Assembly (NCBI GenBank): GCA_021821305.1
Contig: JAKACP010000001.1
Span: forward strand, 186,001-250,000
Source: a bacterium
Lineage (GTDB): Bacteria > Patescibacteria > Paceibacteria > Moranbacterales > UBA1568
Reading direction: 5' to 3'
DNA length: 64,000 nucleotides
Shown: in pieces, positions 8,885-16,363 of the stretch
How the letters are laid out: each line of letters begins with the position of its first letter
Numbering within the stretch: the first letter of the stretch is position 1
Program-made: the position numbers and the translations under genes
Notes under the pieces: model-generated
Database searches by the model: none
The model's input: the letters and a program-made list of their open reading frames with translations, nothing else
Told to the model about the DNA's origin: nothing

Positions 8885-9778
8885 ATGACGCTCTACACGC
8901 ATTACGACAAGAACGTACGATTGACGTGGGTATACCTCACGGGTTTCCTCGTGCTCGTGATCGGGGCGGGGTATGTCTTCTCCGAGGCGCTGGGTCAGCG
9001 GTGGATCCTTCCGGTGGCGGTCGGTTTCTCGACTCTGATGAGCGTCGGCTCATACTGGTGGAGCGACCGCATCGTGCTGTCGATGAGCGGCGCGAAACCG
9101 GTCGAGTTCGAGACGGACAAGGAGCTCTACCGCGTCGTCGAGAACCTCGCCATCACCGCGGGACTGCCGACCCCGAAAATATATACCATCGATGACACCG
9201 CGATGAACGCGTTCGCGACCGGGCGCGATCCGGAACACGGCGTCATCTGCTTCACGACCGGACTCCTCTCACGGCTCGACCGTTCCGAGGTCGAGGCGGT
9301 CGCCGCACACGAGCTCTCACATATCGGCAACCGCGATACGCTCGTCTCGACCGTCGTCGTCGTGCTCGTGGGCCTCGTCGCGCTGCTCGCGGACTGGTTC
9401 CGGCATGCGGCGTTCTACGGATTCGGCGGACGGGACGACAACCGCAACACCCATCCGGCGATGATCGTAGCCGCCCTCGTCCTCTCGCTCCTCGCGCCGA
9501 TATTCGCGATGCTTATCCAGCTCGCGATCTCGCGGAAACGCGAATTCCTCGCCGACGCGTCCGGAGCGCTCCTCACCCGGTATCCGGAGGCGCTCGCCTC
9601 GGCGCTCGAGAAGATTTCCGGCGACACGGAGCCCTTGGAGGCGGCGAACCGGGCGACGGCACATCTCTACATCTCGAACCCGTTCAAGGGGAAGAATATC
9701 TCCAAGCTTTTCATGACCCACCCGCCGATGGAGGAGCGCGTCGCGGCGCTCCGCGGAACCGATGTCGGAGGGAAATAG
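8885..9778 (+). CDS. htpX: HtpX-like M48 zinc metalloprotease
   Basis: A 297-aa integral-membrane protease that degrades misfolded membrane proteins. Two N-terminal transmembrane helices are followed by the zinc site AAHELSHIGNRDT (HExxH) and, after another hydrophobic pair, the third-ligand helix REFLADASGALLTRYPEALASALEKI with the Glu of the family. TIDDTAMNAFATGRDPEHGVI is the usual substrate-cleft segment. The ATG at 8885 is chosen over GTG 8867, which lies inside an inverted repeat. It is preceded by lemA and followed after 3 bp by a small conserved-looking gene. Confidence 0.95.
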   Translation: MTLYTHYDKNVRLTWVYLTGFLVLVIGAGYVFSEALGQRWILPVAVGFSTLMSVGSYWWSDRIVLSMSGAKPVEFETDKELYRVVENLAITAGLPTPKIYTIDDTAMNAFATGRDPEHGVICFTTGLLSRLDRSEVEAVAAHELSHIGNRDTLVSTVVVVLVGLVALLADWFRHAAFYGFGGRDDNRNTHPAMIVAALVLSLLAPIFAMLIQLAISRKREFLADASGALLTRYPEALASALEKISGDTEPLEAANRATAHLYISNPFKGKNISKLFMTHPPMEERVAALRGTDVGGK

Positions 9779-9781
9779 CGT

Positions 9782-10213
9782 ATGCCGTCCCCGTACCAGG
9801 AATTTCTCGAGAAGGCCCGGGCGCGGTTCCATGCCAACCGGGAGAAAAAGCGCTCCGGCAACTTCGTCCTGACGCGGCATGCGGAGTTCAAGATGCGCCA
9901 GTACGCGCTCTCCGAACAGAAGGTGCGCGGCGTCATCCGCAATCCGCGTCGCATCGAGGAAGGTATCGCCAAGGATACGGTCGCGGTCATGCAGCCCGTG
10001 TCACCGAAGCGCGACGCGAAGGGTGTCGAGACCTGGAAGCAGGAAATCTGGGTGATGTTCCAGAAGAAGGCGAACAAAAACGACCTGCCGGGAGCGATCG
10101 GACGCGTGAGGATAATCAGCGCGTGGCGGTACCCGGGCGTGAGCCCGAAAAGAAACCCGATACCGGACGATATCCTTCTGGAACTTGAGAGGGAGGATAT
10201 CTTGGAAGAGTGA
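9782..10213 (+). CDS. Small basic protein, DUF4258-like
   Basis: A 143-aa basic protein starting 3 bp after htpX. The middle reads LTRHAEFKMRQYALSEQKVRGVIRNPRRIEEGIA, which resembles the DUF4258 pattern (His-x2-x-Lys-Met followed by a VI-NP-R turn), a fold distantly related to RelE-type nucleases. A later IWVMFQKK and VRIISAWRYPG fit the strands of such a domain. I cannot assign a function. No antitoxin-like gene is adjacent; the downstream 92 bp hold only a small CCGCC/GGCGG hairpin near 10223. Confidence 0.55.
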   Translation: MPSPYQEFLEKARARFHANREKKRSGNFVLTRHAEFKMRQYALSEQKVRGVIRNPRRIEEGIAKDTVAVMQPVSPKRDAKGVETWKQEIWVMFQKKANKNDLPGAIGRVRIISAWRYPGVSPKRNPIPDDILLELEREDILEE

Positions 10214-10305
10214 TGGAGGCTTGTCCGCCTTTGGCGGAAGATTTTGCGGGAACTCGAGGAAGGGAGTATCATGGAGGAGGAGTTTAACGAGTAATACATA
10301 CGAAT

Positions 10306-10716
10306 ATGTCGGAAGACATGCAGTCGGTTCCGGCTCCGGAAGAGCCGAAGATGGAAGCCCCGGTCCAGCCGGTGGCCCCCGCCCCGGAAGCGCCGAAGGC
10401 GGACATGTCCGATGTCGAGCAGAACAAGGTCATGGCGATCGTGGGGTACATCATCCCGCTCCTGTTCTTCGTACCGATGCTGGCGGAGAAGAAGAGTCCG
10501 TTCGGGATGTTCCACGCGAACCAGCAGCTCGCGCTGCTCATAACGGCGATTCTCGTGCAGATCGTCGGGACCGTCATCCCGATTCTCGGGTGGTTCATCA
10601 TCCTTCCCCTCGGTATGATCGCGGTGATCGTGTTCGCGATCATGGGCATCATCAACTCGGCGAAGGGCGAGATGAAACCGCTCCCGTTGATCGGAGGGTT
10701 CTCGATCATCAAGTAG
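10306..10716 (+). CDS. Small membrane protein, DUF4870/Tic20-like
   Basis: A 136-aa membrane protein. The first 40 residues are Pro/Ala/Glu rich and look disordered. Two to three hydrophobic helices follow (about 43-62, 77-98, 100-120). The segment KSPFGMFHANQQLALLI between them is the hallmark of DUF4870/Tic20-like proteins, whose function is unknown. No signal peptide is seen, so the acidic tail is likely cytosolic. A strong terminator lies 25 bp downstream, so it is probably a single gene. Confidence 0.7.
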   Translation: MSEDMQSVPAPEEPKMEAPVQPVAPAPEAPKADMSDVEQNKVMAIVGYIIPLLFFVPMLAEKKSPFGMFHANQQLALLITAILVQIVGTVIPILGWFIILPLGMIAVIVFAIMGIINSAKGEMKPLPLIGGFSIIK

Positions 10717-10741
10717 TCTGTCACGAAGTCGTTCGCATCGG

Positions 10742-10768
10742 AGCTCCGGCACATGCCGGAGCTTTTTC
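10742..10768 (+). terminator. Intrinsic terminator
   Basis: A perfect AGCTCCGGC/GCCGGAGCT stem with an ACAT loop is followed by TTTTCG. Confidence 0.85.
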
Positions 10769-10770
10769 GT

Positions 10771-10799
10771 TTGACTCATGTGTCGGAGTGGTGTAGACA
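10771..10799 (+). promoter_or_regulatory. Sigma-70-type promoter candidate
   Basis: TTGACT (10771-10776), 17 bp, TAGACA (10794-10799). It starts directly after the terminator T-tract and points to the small secreted protein at 10827, which has a good AAGGAGAACGTG ribosome-binding site. Confidence 0.5.
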
Positions 10800-10826
10800 G
10801 GAGACAGTTCCTTTTGGAAGGAGAAC

Positions 10827-11123
10827 GTGATGAACAAGTTCCGGATTGATTTGTTTCTGTTCGCATCGGTGGCCGCCCTCGTTCTGGTCGCCGTTCCCGG
10901 GGAGGAGAAGAAGCCACCTCCTCCTCCGACGAAGACGGATGTCGCCCGGGTGATCCGGGCCTCCGCACAGACGATCCCGCAGCGATTGAAGCGGTCTCCT
11001 CATGACGCGAGACGTCTGGCATGCCAGGCATACGGGAAAACCTCGGACAAGGCACGGACGAGAACCGCATGCCATAACTACCCGTATCTGGCGCTTGGAA
11101 GGCACATCCTTCCGATCGCATAA
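10827..11123 (+). CDS. Small secreted basic protein of unknown function
   Basis: A 98-aa protein with a strong ribosome-binding site (GGAAGGAGAACGTG) and a hydrophobic N-terminus (about 6-24: IDLFLFASVAALVLVAV) that looks like a signal peptide or anchor. Then come a Pro run (KKPPPPPTK), and a basic Arg/Ala-rich region with two Cys (LACQAYG and TACHNYP) that could form a disulfide outside the cell. I do not recognise the family. It is flanked by a promoter candidate and a perfect terminator, so it looks like an expressed single gene. Confidence 0.6.
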   Translation: MMNKFRIDLFLFASVAALVLVAVPGEEKKPPPPPTKTDVARVIRASAQTIPQRLKRSPHDARRLACQAYGKTSDKARTRTACHNYPYLALGRHILPIA

Positions 11124-11132
11124 GATGCTTTA

Positions 11133-11162
11133 GACGGCTGAGAATTCAGCCGTCTTTCTTTT
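11133..11162 (+). terminator. Intrinsic terminator
   Basis: A 9-bp stem GACGGCTGA/TCAGCCGTC with a GAAT loop is followed by TTTCTTTTTT. Confidence 0.9.
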
Positions 11163-11168
11163 TTCATA

Positions 11169-11197
11169 TTGACAAATTATATTTTTTGGTGTATAAT
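11169..11197 (+). promoter_or_regulatory. Near-consensus sigma-70 promoter
   Basis: TTGACA (11169-11174), 17-bp spacer, TATAAT (11192-11197): both hexamers are consensus, the strongest promoter in the window. Near +1 lies GTTCA...TGAAC, a short dyad (11203-11218). It drives the small lipoprotein gene, which also has an AAAAGGAG ribosome-binding site. Confidence 0.85.
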
Positions 11198-11237
11198 ATA
11201 CTGTTCATACGTTTGAACGTTGAAAAGGAGCAGGATC

Positions 11238-11450
11238 ATGAAAGCAGTTCTTTCGTTGTGTATGGCCGTCGTGCTCTCCGGTTGCGGTGTCCTCGGCGGC
11301 GGGGTCGTCGAGCGGGAAGTGACGAAGTGCGTCGCCACGCGGACGCTCGATGCGAACGGCAAGATGGTGGTGCTCGAGACCTGTACCGGCACCTCGGTAC
11401 GGCGCGGGTATCCGACATTCGAAGGATCCGGTGTCGATCAGAAGTGGTGA
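11238..11450 (+). CDS. Small lipoprotein
   Basis: A 70-aa predicted lipoprotein: a basic start, a hydrophobic stretch and the lipobox LSGC at about residues 13-16 (MKAVLSLCMAVVLSGCG). After lipidation the mature part is only about 55 residues and contains two more Cys (TKCVATR and ETCTGTS) that may pair. I do not recognise the family. A consensus promoter, a good ribosome-binding site and an adjacent terminator suggest strong expression. The in-frame TTG at 11220 lies before the ribosome-binding site and is not used. Confidence 0.75.
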   Translation: MKAVLSLCMAVVLSGCGVLGGGVVEREVTKCVATRTLDANGKMVVLETCTGTSVRRGYPTFEGSGVDQKW

Positions 11451-11462
11451 TCAGAGCGATCG

Positions 11463-11496
11463 ACAGCCTCGAAATATCGGGGCTGTTTTCTTTTCC
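11463..11496 (+). terminator. Intrinsic terminator after lipoprotein gene
   Basis: ACAGCCTCGA pairs with TCGGGGCTGT (one bulged G) and is followed by TTTCTTTT. Confidence 0.75.
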
Positions 11497-11557
11497 CAAA
11501 AATGGCCGAGGAGTGCTATACTTCAGGAGACGAAATCAACATACAAGCCGCTCTCCT

Positions 11558-12988
11558 ATGAAACACACCAAGATCGTCGCGACCGTCGGCCCCGCGTCGG
11601 AATCGAAGGACATGCTCCGCTCGCTCGCCGAGGCGGGCGTCAACGTCTTCCGTCTCAATTTCTCGCACAACGAGCATGCGTGGCATCGCGAGGTCATCAA
11701 CCGGATCCGCGAGGTGAGCGCCGAGCTCGACTCGGCCATCGGCATCCTCGCCGATCTGCAGGGACCGCGTATCCGTGTCGCCGTGGACGCCGAGATCCCG
11801 GTATCCGAAAAACAGCGCCTCCGGGTCAGCGATATCTCGCGCAAGGACACCCTCCCCGAATCCTCCGTGGCGACCGTGTTCCTCGATGCCGCGGGCATCT
11901 CGGACGCGCTCGAGACCGGGCACACCATCCTCATCGAGGACGGCACCGTGCGGCTCCGCGTGACGGAGAAGGGCGACGGATGGGTCATGGCGGACGTGGA
12001 GGACCCGGGTATCATCAAGCCGCGAAAGGGCGTCAACCTGCCCGATTCCCGGATCGATCTCCCGATTCTCTCCGCCAAGGACAAGAAGGATCTCAAGTTC
12101 GTTCTCGAAGAAGGCGTCGATTTCGTCGGGCTTTCGTTCGTCGGATCGGCGGAGGATATCGACAGCGCACGGCAGGTGATGAAGCATCTCCTCCCCGAAG
12201 GGGCGCCGCTTCCGGATATCGTATCCAAGATCGAGCGCAAGGAGGCGATCAGGAATCTCGACGCGATACTCGGGGCGACGGACGCGGTCATGGTGGCGCG
12301 CGGTGACCTCGGCATCGAGATGCCGGAATCCGAGGTGGTCATCCTCCAGAAGGACATCATACGGCGGAGCCTCTCCGCATTGAAACCGGTCATCGTCGCG
12401 ACGCAGATGATGAAGACCATGACGGAGAATCCGACCCCGACGCGCGCGGAGGTGAGCGACGTGACGAACGCGGTCGTCGATCACGCCGACGCGGTCATGC
12501 TCTCCGAGGAGACCGCGATGGGAAAGTATCCGGTCGAAGTCATAACGACCATGCGCGAGATCATCGAGAAGACGGAGGAGTCGCCGTTCGACGATATCTT
12601 CAAGGCGCTCGACCTCAATGTCCGCTCCGAGTACGCCACGATCATCCGGAGCGCCTACGAACTCGCTCGGAGCTTCGAGGCTCGGGCGATACTCCTCCTC
12701 TCCATGAGCGGGTTCACCGCCCGGCTCGCCTCGCACTTCCGCCCGGACACGGAACTCCTCGTCGCGACCGACAACAGACGCACCTGGAACAAGCTCGCGC
12801 TCCTCTGGGGCGTCACGGCGTACCTGTTCGAAGGAGACAGGAGTGCCGATTCGTTCATCGAGCGTATGATCGACGTCGCCAAGACGCAGGGCAAGCTCGA
12901 AGCCGGCGATCGGACCGTCGTATTCCTCGGGCGCATCCCCGGTGAACAGAGCGTCCAGCGCCTTGTCGGAATCCGGGAAATACGATAG
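11558..12988 (+). CDS. pyk: Pyruvate kinase
   Basis: A 476-aa glycolytic enzyme converting phosphoenolpyruvate and ADP to pyruvate and ATP. The start KHTKIVATVGPAS is typical and fixes ATG 11558; longer in-frame extensions run through the lipoprotein gene. Key segments are VFRLNFSHN (substrate and Mg/K binding), LPILSAKDKKDL, the MVARGDLGIEMP nucleotide/Mg motif, and ATQMMKTM followed by NPTPTRAEVSDV. The C-terminal domain (about 350-476) is complete. A TATACT -10 lies at 11517-11522. Confidence 0.95.
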   Translation: MKHTKIVATVGPASESKDMLRSLAEAGVNVFRLNFSHNEHAWHREVINRIREVSAELDSAIGILADLQGPRIRVAVDAEIPVSEKQRLRVSDISRKDTLPESSVATVFLDAAGISDALETGHTILIEDGTVRLRVTEKGDGWVMADVEDPGIIKPRKGVNLPDSRIDLPILSAKDKKDLKFVLEEGVDFVGLSFVGSAEDIDSARQVMKHLLPEGAPLPDIVSKIERKEAIRNLDAILGATDAVMVARGDLGIEMPESEVVILQKDIIRRSLSALKPVIVATQMMKTMTENPTPTRAEVSDVTNAVVDHADAVMLSEETAMGKYPVEVITTMREIIEKTEESPFDDIFKALDLNVRSEYATIIRSAYELARSFEARAILLLSMSGFTARLASHFRPDTELLVATDNRRTWNKLALLWGVTAYLFEGDRSADSFIERMIDVAKTQGKLEAGDRTVVFLGRIPGEQSVQRLVGIREIR

Positions 12989-13052
12989 AATCCATCGTCT
13001 GCCATTCTGAGTGAAACGAAAAGTTCAGGGTCTTTGTTCCGGATGGCGATAT

Positions 13053-13137
13053 GGAAGGGTGGCCGAGAGGCTGAAGGCACGCGCTTGGAAAGCGCGCATA
13101 CCGCAAGGTATCGCGGGTTCGAATCCCGCCTCTTCCG
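13053..13137 (+). tRNA. tRNA-Ser (anticodon GGA)
   Basis: Cloverleaf: acceptor GGAAGGG pairs with CTCTTCC (one G-T), the anticodon loop TTGGAAA gives GGA, a long variable arm (CATACCGCAAGGTAT) marks serine, and the T-arm is GCGGGTTCGAATCCCGC. The discriminator is G and CCA is not encoded (GCAG follows). The last 17 bases are repeated twice more downstream. Confidence 0.95.
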
Positions 13138-13138
13138 C

Positions 13139-13252
13139 AGGAATGAAAGGGATGAGAAGTTTATGCCCCGGAGGGGTAAATCCCGCCTCTTCCGCAGGAA
13201 TGAAAGGGATGAGAAGTTTATGCCCCGGAGGGGTAAATCCCGCCTCTTCCGC
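13139..13252 (+). repeat. Two tandem 57-bp units carrying the tRNA-Ser 3' end
   Basis: Units 13139-13195 and 13196-13252 are identical. Each ends in AATCCCGCCTCTTCCGC, the T-arm and acceptor 3' strand of the adjacent tRNA-Ser, and also contains a CCCC-GGA-GGGG-like mini hairpin. Only the 3' third of the tRNA is copied, so these are not tRNA genes. They look like a repeated attachment-like tRNA end or a simple tandem duplication. Confidence 0.9.
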
Positions 13253-13281
13253 GGTCATGTTCTTTTTTATGGAGGTGAACG

Positions 13282-13884
13282 ATGAAAATCGGAATCGATT
13301 TCGATGACGTGTTGTTTCATTTCGTACCGGCGTTCCTGCTGTATCACAATCGCATGCACGGGACGGACTTTTCGAAGGACGACGTATGGTCGTACCGTTT
13401 TTGGGAGGTGTTCGGTATCGCGAGAGACGAGGCGCTCAACCGCGTGTTCGCGTTCCTCGGTTCTCCGGAAGCCGAAGCACTGATACCGGTCGAGGGATCC
13501 CACAAGGGAATCGCTTCGCTCGCGAGAGATCACGAGCTTCACATCATCACCGCACGGCAGGAATGGCTCGCCGAGGTGACGCATGGATTGCTGGAGCGGC
13601 ACTTTCCGCCGGTCTTCTCCGGAGTGTACTTCGCCAATCATTTCTCCGACGATCGATCGGGATTGAGCAAGGGCGTGATCTGTGACCGGCTCGGTATCGA
13701 TGTCTTCATCGACGATGCGCCTGCCAACGTGCTCGAGAGCGTACGCGCCGGAAGGAAGATCCTCCTCCTCGACGCCCCATGGAACACGTTCATGGATCCG
13801 ATCGAGCATATCTCGCGTGTCCGCTCCTGGGACGAGATCGTCGGAGCGATCGCGACCTTCGATTCCGAACGATCGGAACGATGA
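13282..13884 (+). CDS. HAD-superfamily 5'-nucleotidase-like protein
   Basis: A 200-aa cytosolic protein of the HAD superfamily, closest in pattern to 5'(3')-deoxyribonucleotidases. Motif I is IGIDFDDVLF with the two catalytic Asp, motif II is IITARQEW, and motif IV is VFIDDAPANV. The cap is small and helical. A GGAGGTGAACG ribosome-binding site precedes the ATG. It stands alone between the tRNA-Ser duplication and a strong terminator. The exact substrate (nucleotide or another phosphate ester) cannot be read from the sequence. Confidence 0.8.
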   Translation: MKIGIDFDDVLFHFVPAFLLYHNRMHGTDFSKDDVWSYRFWEVFGIARDEALNRVFAFLGSPEAEALIPVEGSHKGIASLARDHELHIITARQEWLAEVTHGLLERHFPPVFSGVYFANHFSDDRSGLSKGVICDRLGIDVFIDDAPANVLESVRAGRKILLLDAPWNTFMDPIEHISRVRSWDEIVGAIATFDSERSER

Positions 13885-13889
13885 TTCCC

Positions 13890-13919
13890 GCCGCCTGTCA
13901 TTCCAGGCGGCTTTTTTTT
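13890..13919 (+). terminator. Intrinsic terminator
   Basis: GCCGCCTG/CAGGCGGC with a TCATTC loop and eight T. Confidence 0.9.
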
Positions 13920-13922
13920 GCA

Positions 13923-14114
13923 AGAGCCTGCCCACTCCCTCACCGCAAAGATGAAAAAGGAAAAATCTCTTCTGCTTGTCGGCTAAAATTCCATCATTTC
14001 GGCTGCAAATCTCGAAAAGCTTGTCGAAATATCTCGATATTCCTCCTCACTTTTCAAAATTTTCGCTCAAAATTATGAAATTTTATACTCGACATGAGAG
14101 AGTGGTCAGGCTCT
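13923..14114. repeat. Large intergenic hairpin, family B copy 1
   Basis: Outer arms 13923-13941 and 14096-14114 are complementary at 17 of 19 positions. Inside, the order CTCACCGC, an A-rich spacer, GCTTGTC, a CGGCTG...CTCGAAAAGCTTGTCG segment, an apical AATATC-TC-GATATT stem, TCCTCCTCACTTTTCAA and GACATGAG matches the hairpin at 24373-24555 base for base over long stretches. The outer arms are unrelated between the two copies. No gene is seen in 13885-14168. Confidence 0.8.
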
Positions 14115-14120
14115 AAACAA

Positions 14121-14145
14121 AAACCTCTCCGAACAGGAGAGGTTT
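14121..14145 (-). terminator. Terminator of the RRM gene
   Basis: AAACCTCTCC/GGAGAGGTTT with a five-base loop; on the minus strand it is followed by TTGTTT. Confidence 0.8.
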
Positions 14146-14168
14146 CGTTTCGCTGATGACCGGGGCGC

Positions 14169-14453
14169 CTAGTAGCGCGGTTGGTCATTGCGGGGCGGGC
14201 GATCCTCGAGCGGGCGAGCCTCATTGACCGTGAGGCGGCGTCCGTCGAGCTCTTTCCCGTTCCACATGGCGATCGCCTTCTCGGCATCCTCGGGGGATGC
14301 CATCTCGACGAAGCCGAAACCGCGGGAGCGGCCGGTCATCTTGTCCATGATGATGACGGCTGATTCGACGGTTCCTGCTTGCTCGAAGGCGGCACGGAGC
14401 CCTTCCTCAGTCGAACTGTAGGAAATGCCTCCGATGTAGAGTTTGGTTGCCAT
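14169..14453 (-). CDS. RRM-domain RNA-binding protein
   Basis: A 94-aa protein made of one RNA-recognition motif plus a short Arg/Pro tail. RNP2 is KLYIGGISY and RNP1 is RSRGFGFVEM, both with the aromatic residues that stack on RNA. Bacterial single-RRM proteins of this kind are usually cold- or stress-related RNA chaperones. ATG 14453 begins the standard MATKLYIGG. A promoter at 14594-14622 implies a 5' untranslated leader of about 130 nt, long for this genome and usual for cold-regulated mRNAs. Confidence 0.9.
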   Translation of the reverse strand: MATKLYIGGISYSSTEEGLRAAFEQAGTVESAVIIMDKMTGRSRGFGFVEMASPEDAEKAIAMWNGKELDGRRLTVNEARPLEDRPPRNDQPRY

Positions 14454-14593
14454 ACTTGCTAACAAGAGAGCCTATTACACGCGTAAGACGACCTTCTTCT
14501 GGCGCGGCTCGGGTCGGACACGTCCTCTCCTGCGCTTGCTTCCGCTCCGAAAAGGAAGGGAAGTATGGACCAAAAAGAAAACTTACACGTGCA

Positions 14594-14622
14594 TTGTAGT
14601 ACAGAGAAGAGGTAAAAGCAAC
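14594..14622 (-). promoter_or_regulatory. Promoter of the RRM gene with long leader
   Basis: On the minus strand TTGCTT (14617-14622), 17 bp, TACAAT (14594-14599). Transcription would start near 14587, leaving about 130 nt before ATG 14453; no other gene lies in that stretch. Confidence 0.6.
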
Positions 14623-14708
14623 GGTCGCGGCCGGCGGAACTCGGTACGGAGGTGTTTCCCGAATCGCAAGAGAAGGGTATAATAAGGTAAATCGTTAATC
14701 ATACGCAT

Positions 14709-15086
14709 ATGAAAGGATATATCGGCAATATCGAGGAAAAGACCCTCGAAAACGAGAATTATCGCGAAGTGCTCTTCACGGGCCCGAATCTTCAGCTCGT
14801 CGTCATGGCGCTCGAGCCCGGAGAAGAGATCGGTGAAGAGGCTCATGCGGGCCATGACCAATTCATCCGCTTCGAGGCGGGGGAGGGTGAGGTCATTTTC
14901 GACGGTGAGCCGACCAAAGTCGGTGACGGCGATGCCATCGTCATACCGGCCGGAACAAGGCACAATGTCATCAATACCTCGCTTGAGGCCAAGCTCAAGC
15001 TCTACACGCTCTACGCGCCGCCGGAGCATGAGCCCGGGACGCTCCACCCGCGGAAGCAGGATTCGGTCGAGGACGAGGGTCACTAG
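14709..15086 (+). CDS. Cupin-domain protein
   Basis: A 125-aa single-domain cupin. The metal motif 1 region is EEAHAGHDQFIRFEAGEGEV, in which two His, a Gln and a Glu occupy the usual ligand positions, and motif 2 is IVIPAGTRHNVIN with the final His. Such small cupins are often of unknown substrate (sugar or dioxygenase-like). A TATAAT box lies at 14678-14683 with a weak -35. The next gene starts 5 bp downstream, so the pair is probably one operon, though no functional link is evident. Confidence 0.85.
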   Translation: MKGYIGNIEEKTLENENYREVLFTGPNLQLVVMALEPGEEIGEEAHAGHDQFIRFEAGEGEVIFDGEPTKVGDGDAIVIPAGTRHNVINTSLEAKLKLYTLYAPPEHEPGTLHPRKQDSVEDEGH

Positions 15087-15091
15087 AAGCC

Positions 15092-15514
15092 ATGGAACCC
15101 TGGATATTCTATGCGCTCCTGTCGGCGATATTCGCCGCCGCGGTCGCCATACTCGGAAAAATCGGCATACAGGGGATCGATTCGACCCTCGCGACTTCGG
15201 TGCGCGCGGTCGTGATGGCGGTGTTCCTCGCCGGCGCGGCGGTGTCCCTCGGCAAGCTGAAACTGCTCTCGACCATAGACAGCCGCGCGTTCTGGTTCAT
15301 ATTCTTTTCCGGCATCGCCGGCGCGCTTTCCTGGTTCTTCTATTTCCTCGCGCTCAAGACGGGCCCGGCGACCGGCGTGTCGGCGCTTGACCGGCTGTCG
15401 GTGGTCTTCGTGCTCGTGCTCGCGGTGCTCTTTCTCGGCGAGCCGCTCGGCTGGAAAAACGCGATCGGAGCGGCGCTTCTCGTGTCCGGGGCGGTGCTCA
15501 TGGTCTGGAAATGA
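15092..15514 (+). CDS. EamA/DMT-family single-domain transporter
   Basis: A 140-aa membrane protein with five hydrophobic helices forming one EamA (drug/metabolite transporter) half. Signature segments are PWIFYALLSAIFAAAVAILGKIGI, FFSGIAGALSWFFYFLALKTGPAT and VLFLGEPLGWKNAIGAALLVSGAVLM. Full-length members have two such halves, so this single-domain form probably acts as a dimer. The substrate is unknown. It is 5 bp after the cupin gene and is followed by a clear terminator. Confidence 0.88.
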   Translation: MEPWIFYALLSAIFAAAVAILGKIGIQGIDSTLATSVRAVVMAVFLAGAAVSLGKLKLLSTIDSRAFWFIFFSGIAGALSWFFYFLALKTGPATGVSALDRLSVVFVLVLAVLFLGEPLGWKNAIGAALLVSGAVLMVWK

Positions 15515-15533
15515 CTTCCGCTATCATCACCGG

Positions 15534-15568
15534 AGCCGCGTCGGGAAATGACGCGGCTTTTCTTTTTT
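15534..15568 (+). terminator. Intrinsic terminator
   Basis: AGCCGCGTC/GACGCGGCT with a GGGAAAT loop, followed by TTTCTTTTTTT. Confidence 0.9.
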
Positions 15569-15618
15569 TGTGATATACTTTTTTCAGAAGGTGAAGACGT
15601 TTGAAAAATGCAAAACCT

Positions 15619-16206
15619 ATGAAAACGGAACAAACAAGCGGCGATATGCCGGAAGTCGCAGTGGCTCCGAGGGCGACGGTAAAATCCAATGACGAACTGT
15701 GGGGCAAGATGGTCATCGTCGTTTTCGGGCTCGGCCTCATCTCCATGATCGGATTCTTCGGCTTCCTCGGCTATCAGTTCTACAACCAGCGATCCGAGGA
15801 GGGGCCGTCGATCGCGGAGATGCCCAAGAACGAGGAACCGAGCGCCCAGCCTGCCGCGGAAGCGGCTCCGGTGACCGAGACCCAGCCTGCCGCGGAAGCG
15901 GCTCCGGCAGCGGATGCGAAACAGGTCGCGATATCGGTCCTGAACGGCGGCGGCGCCAAGGGGTCGGCCGGCGTGCTCGCGGATGCCCTCAAGCAGGCAG
16001 GGTATACCAAGGTGACCCCCGGCAACGCCACGGGCGACTATGCCGCTACCACCGTATTTTATGGCGAAGGACAGGAAGCCGCCGCGAAAACCATCCTCAC
16101 GGAGGTCGTGAAAAAGTATCCCAAAGCGACGGTCGCACCCGCCGATCCGAAGAAAGCCGATACCACGGGGTCGGCCGTGGTCATCGTCATCGGCGCCGCC
16201 GGCTAG
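15619..16206 (+). CDS. Membrane-anchored LytR_C-domain protein
   Basis: A 195-aa protein with a cytosolic N-terminus (about 1-32), one transmembrane helix (about 33-56), an Ala/Pro/Glu linker containing a direct duplication of QPAAEAAP, and a C-terminal LytR_C-like domain (about 100-195: ISVLNGGGAKGSAGVLADALKQAGY). LytR_C domains occur on wall-polymer transferases and as stand-alone envelope proteins of unknown role. No catalytic LytR domain is present. The TTG at 15601 would add six residues; ATG 15619 is preferred. A terminator follows. Confidence 0.75.
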   Translation: MKTEQTSGDMPEVAVAPRATVKSNDELWGKMVIVVFGLGLISMIGFFGFLGYQFYNQRSEEGPSIAEMPKNEEPSAQPAAEAAPVTETQPAAEAAPAADAKQVAISVLNGGGAKGSAGVLADALKQAGYTKVTPGNATGDYAATTVFYGEGQEAAAKTILTEVVKKYPKATVAPADPKKADTTGSAVVIVIGAAG

Positions 16207-16232
16207 GCCCGCCGATCTCGGATATCTTCCCC

Positions 16233-16258
16233 AATACCGCCCTCGGGCGGTATTTCCG
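16233..16258 (+). terminator. Intrinsic terminator before dnaG
   Basis: AATACCGCC/GGCGGTATT with a short loop and TT; a TATAAT box follows at 16268-16273, so terminator and dnaG promoter are back to back. Confidence 0.7.
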
Positions 16259-16363
16259 TTTCTGCGGTATAATGGGGAAAAGGAGAGGCTCTTTTGCCTC
16301 CGGGCGCTTTTTCGGGTATCGTGTCTTGTCCGGACTTCGTGCCCGGAAAACGTTTTCAACCCT

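Noticed and set aside
13139..13252. Tandem units read as a CRISPR array
   Set aside because: Only two units, no distinct spacers, and the repeated part includes the tRNA-Ser end; no cas genes in the window.
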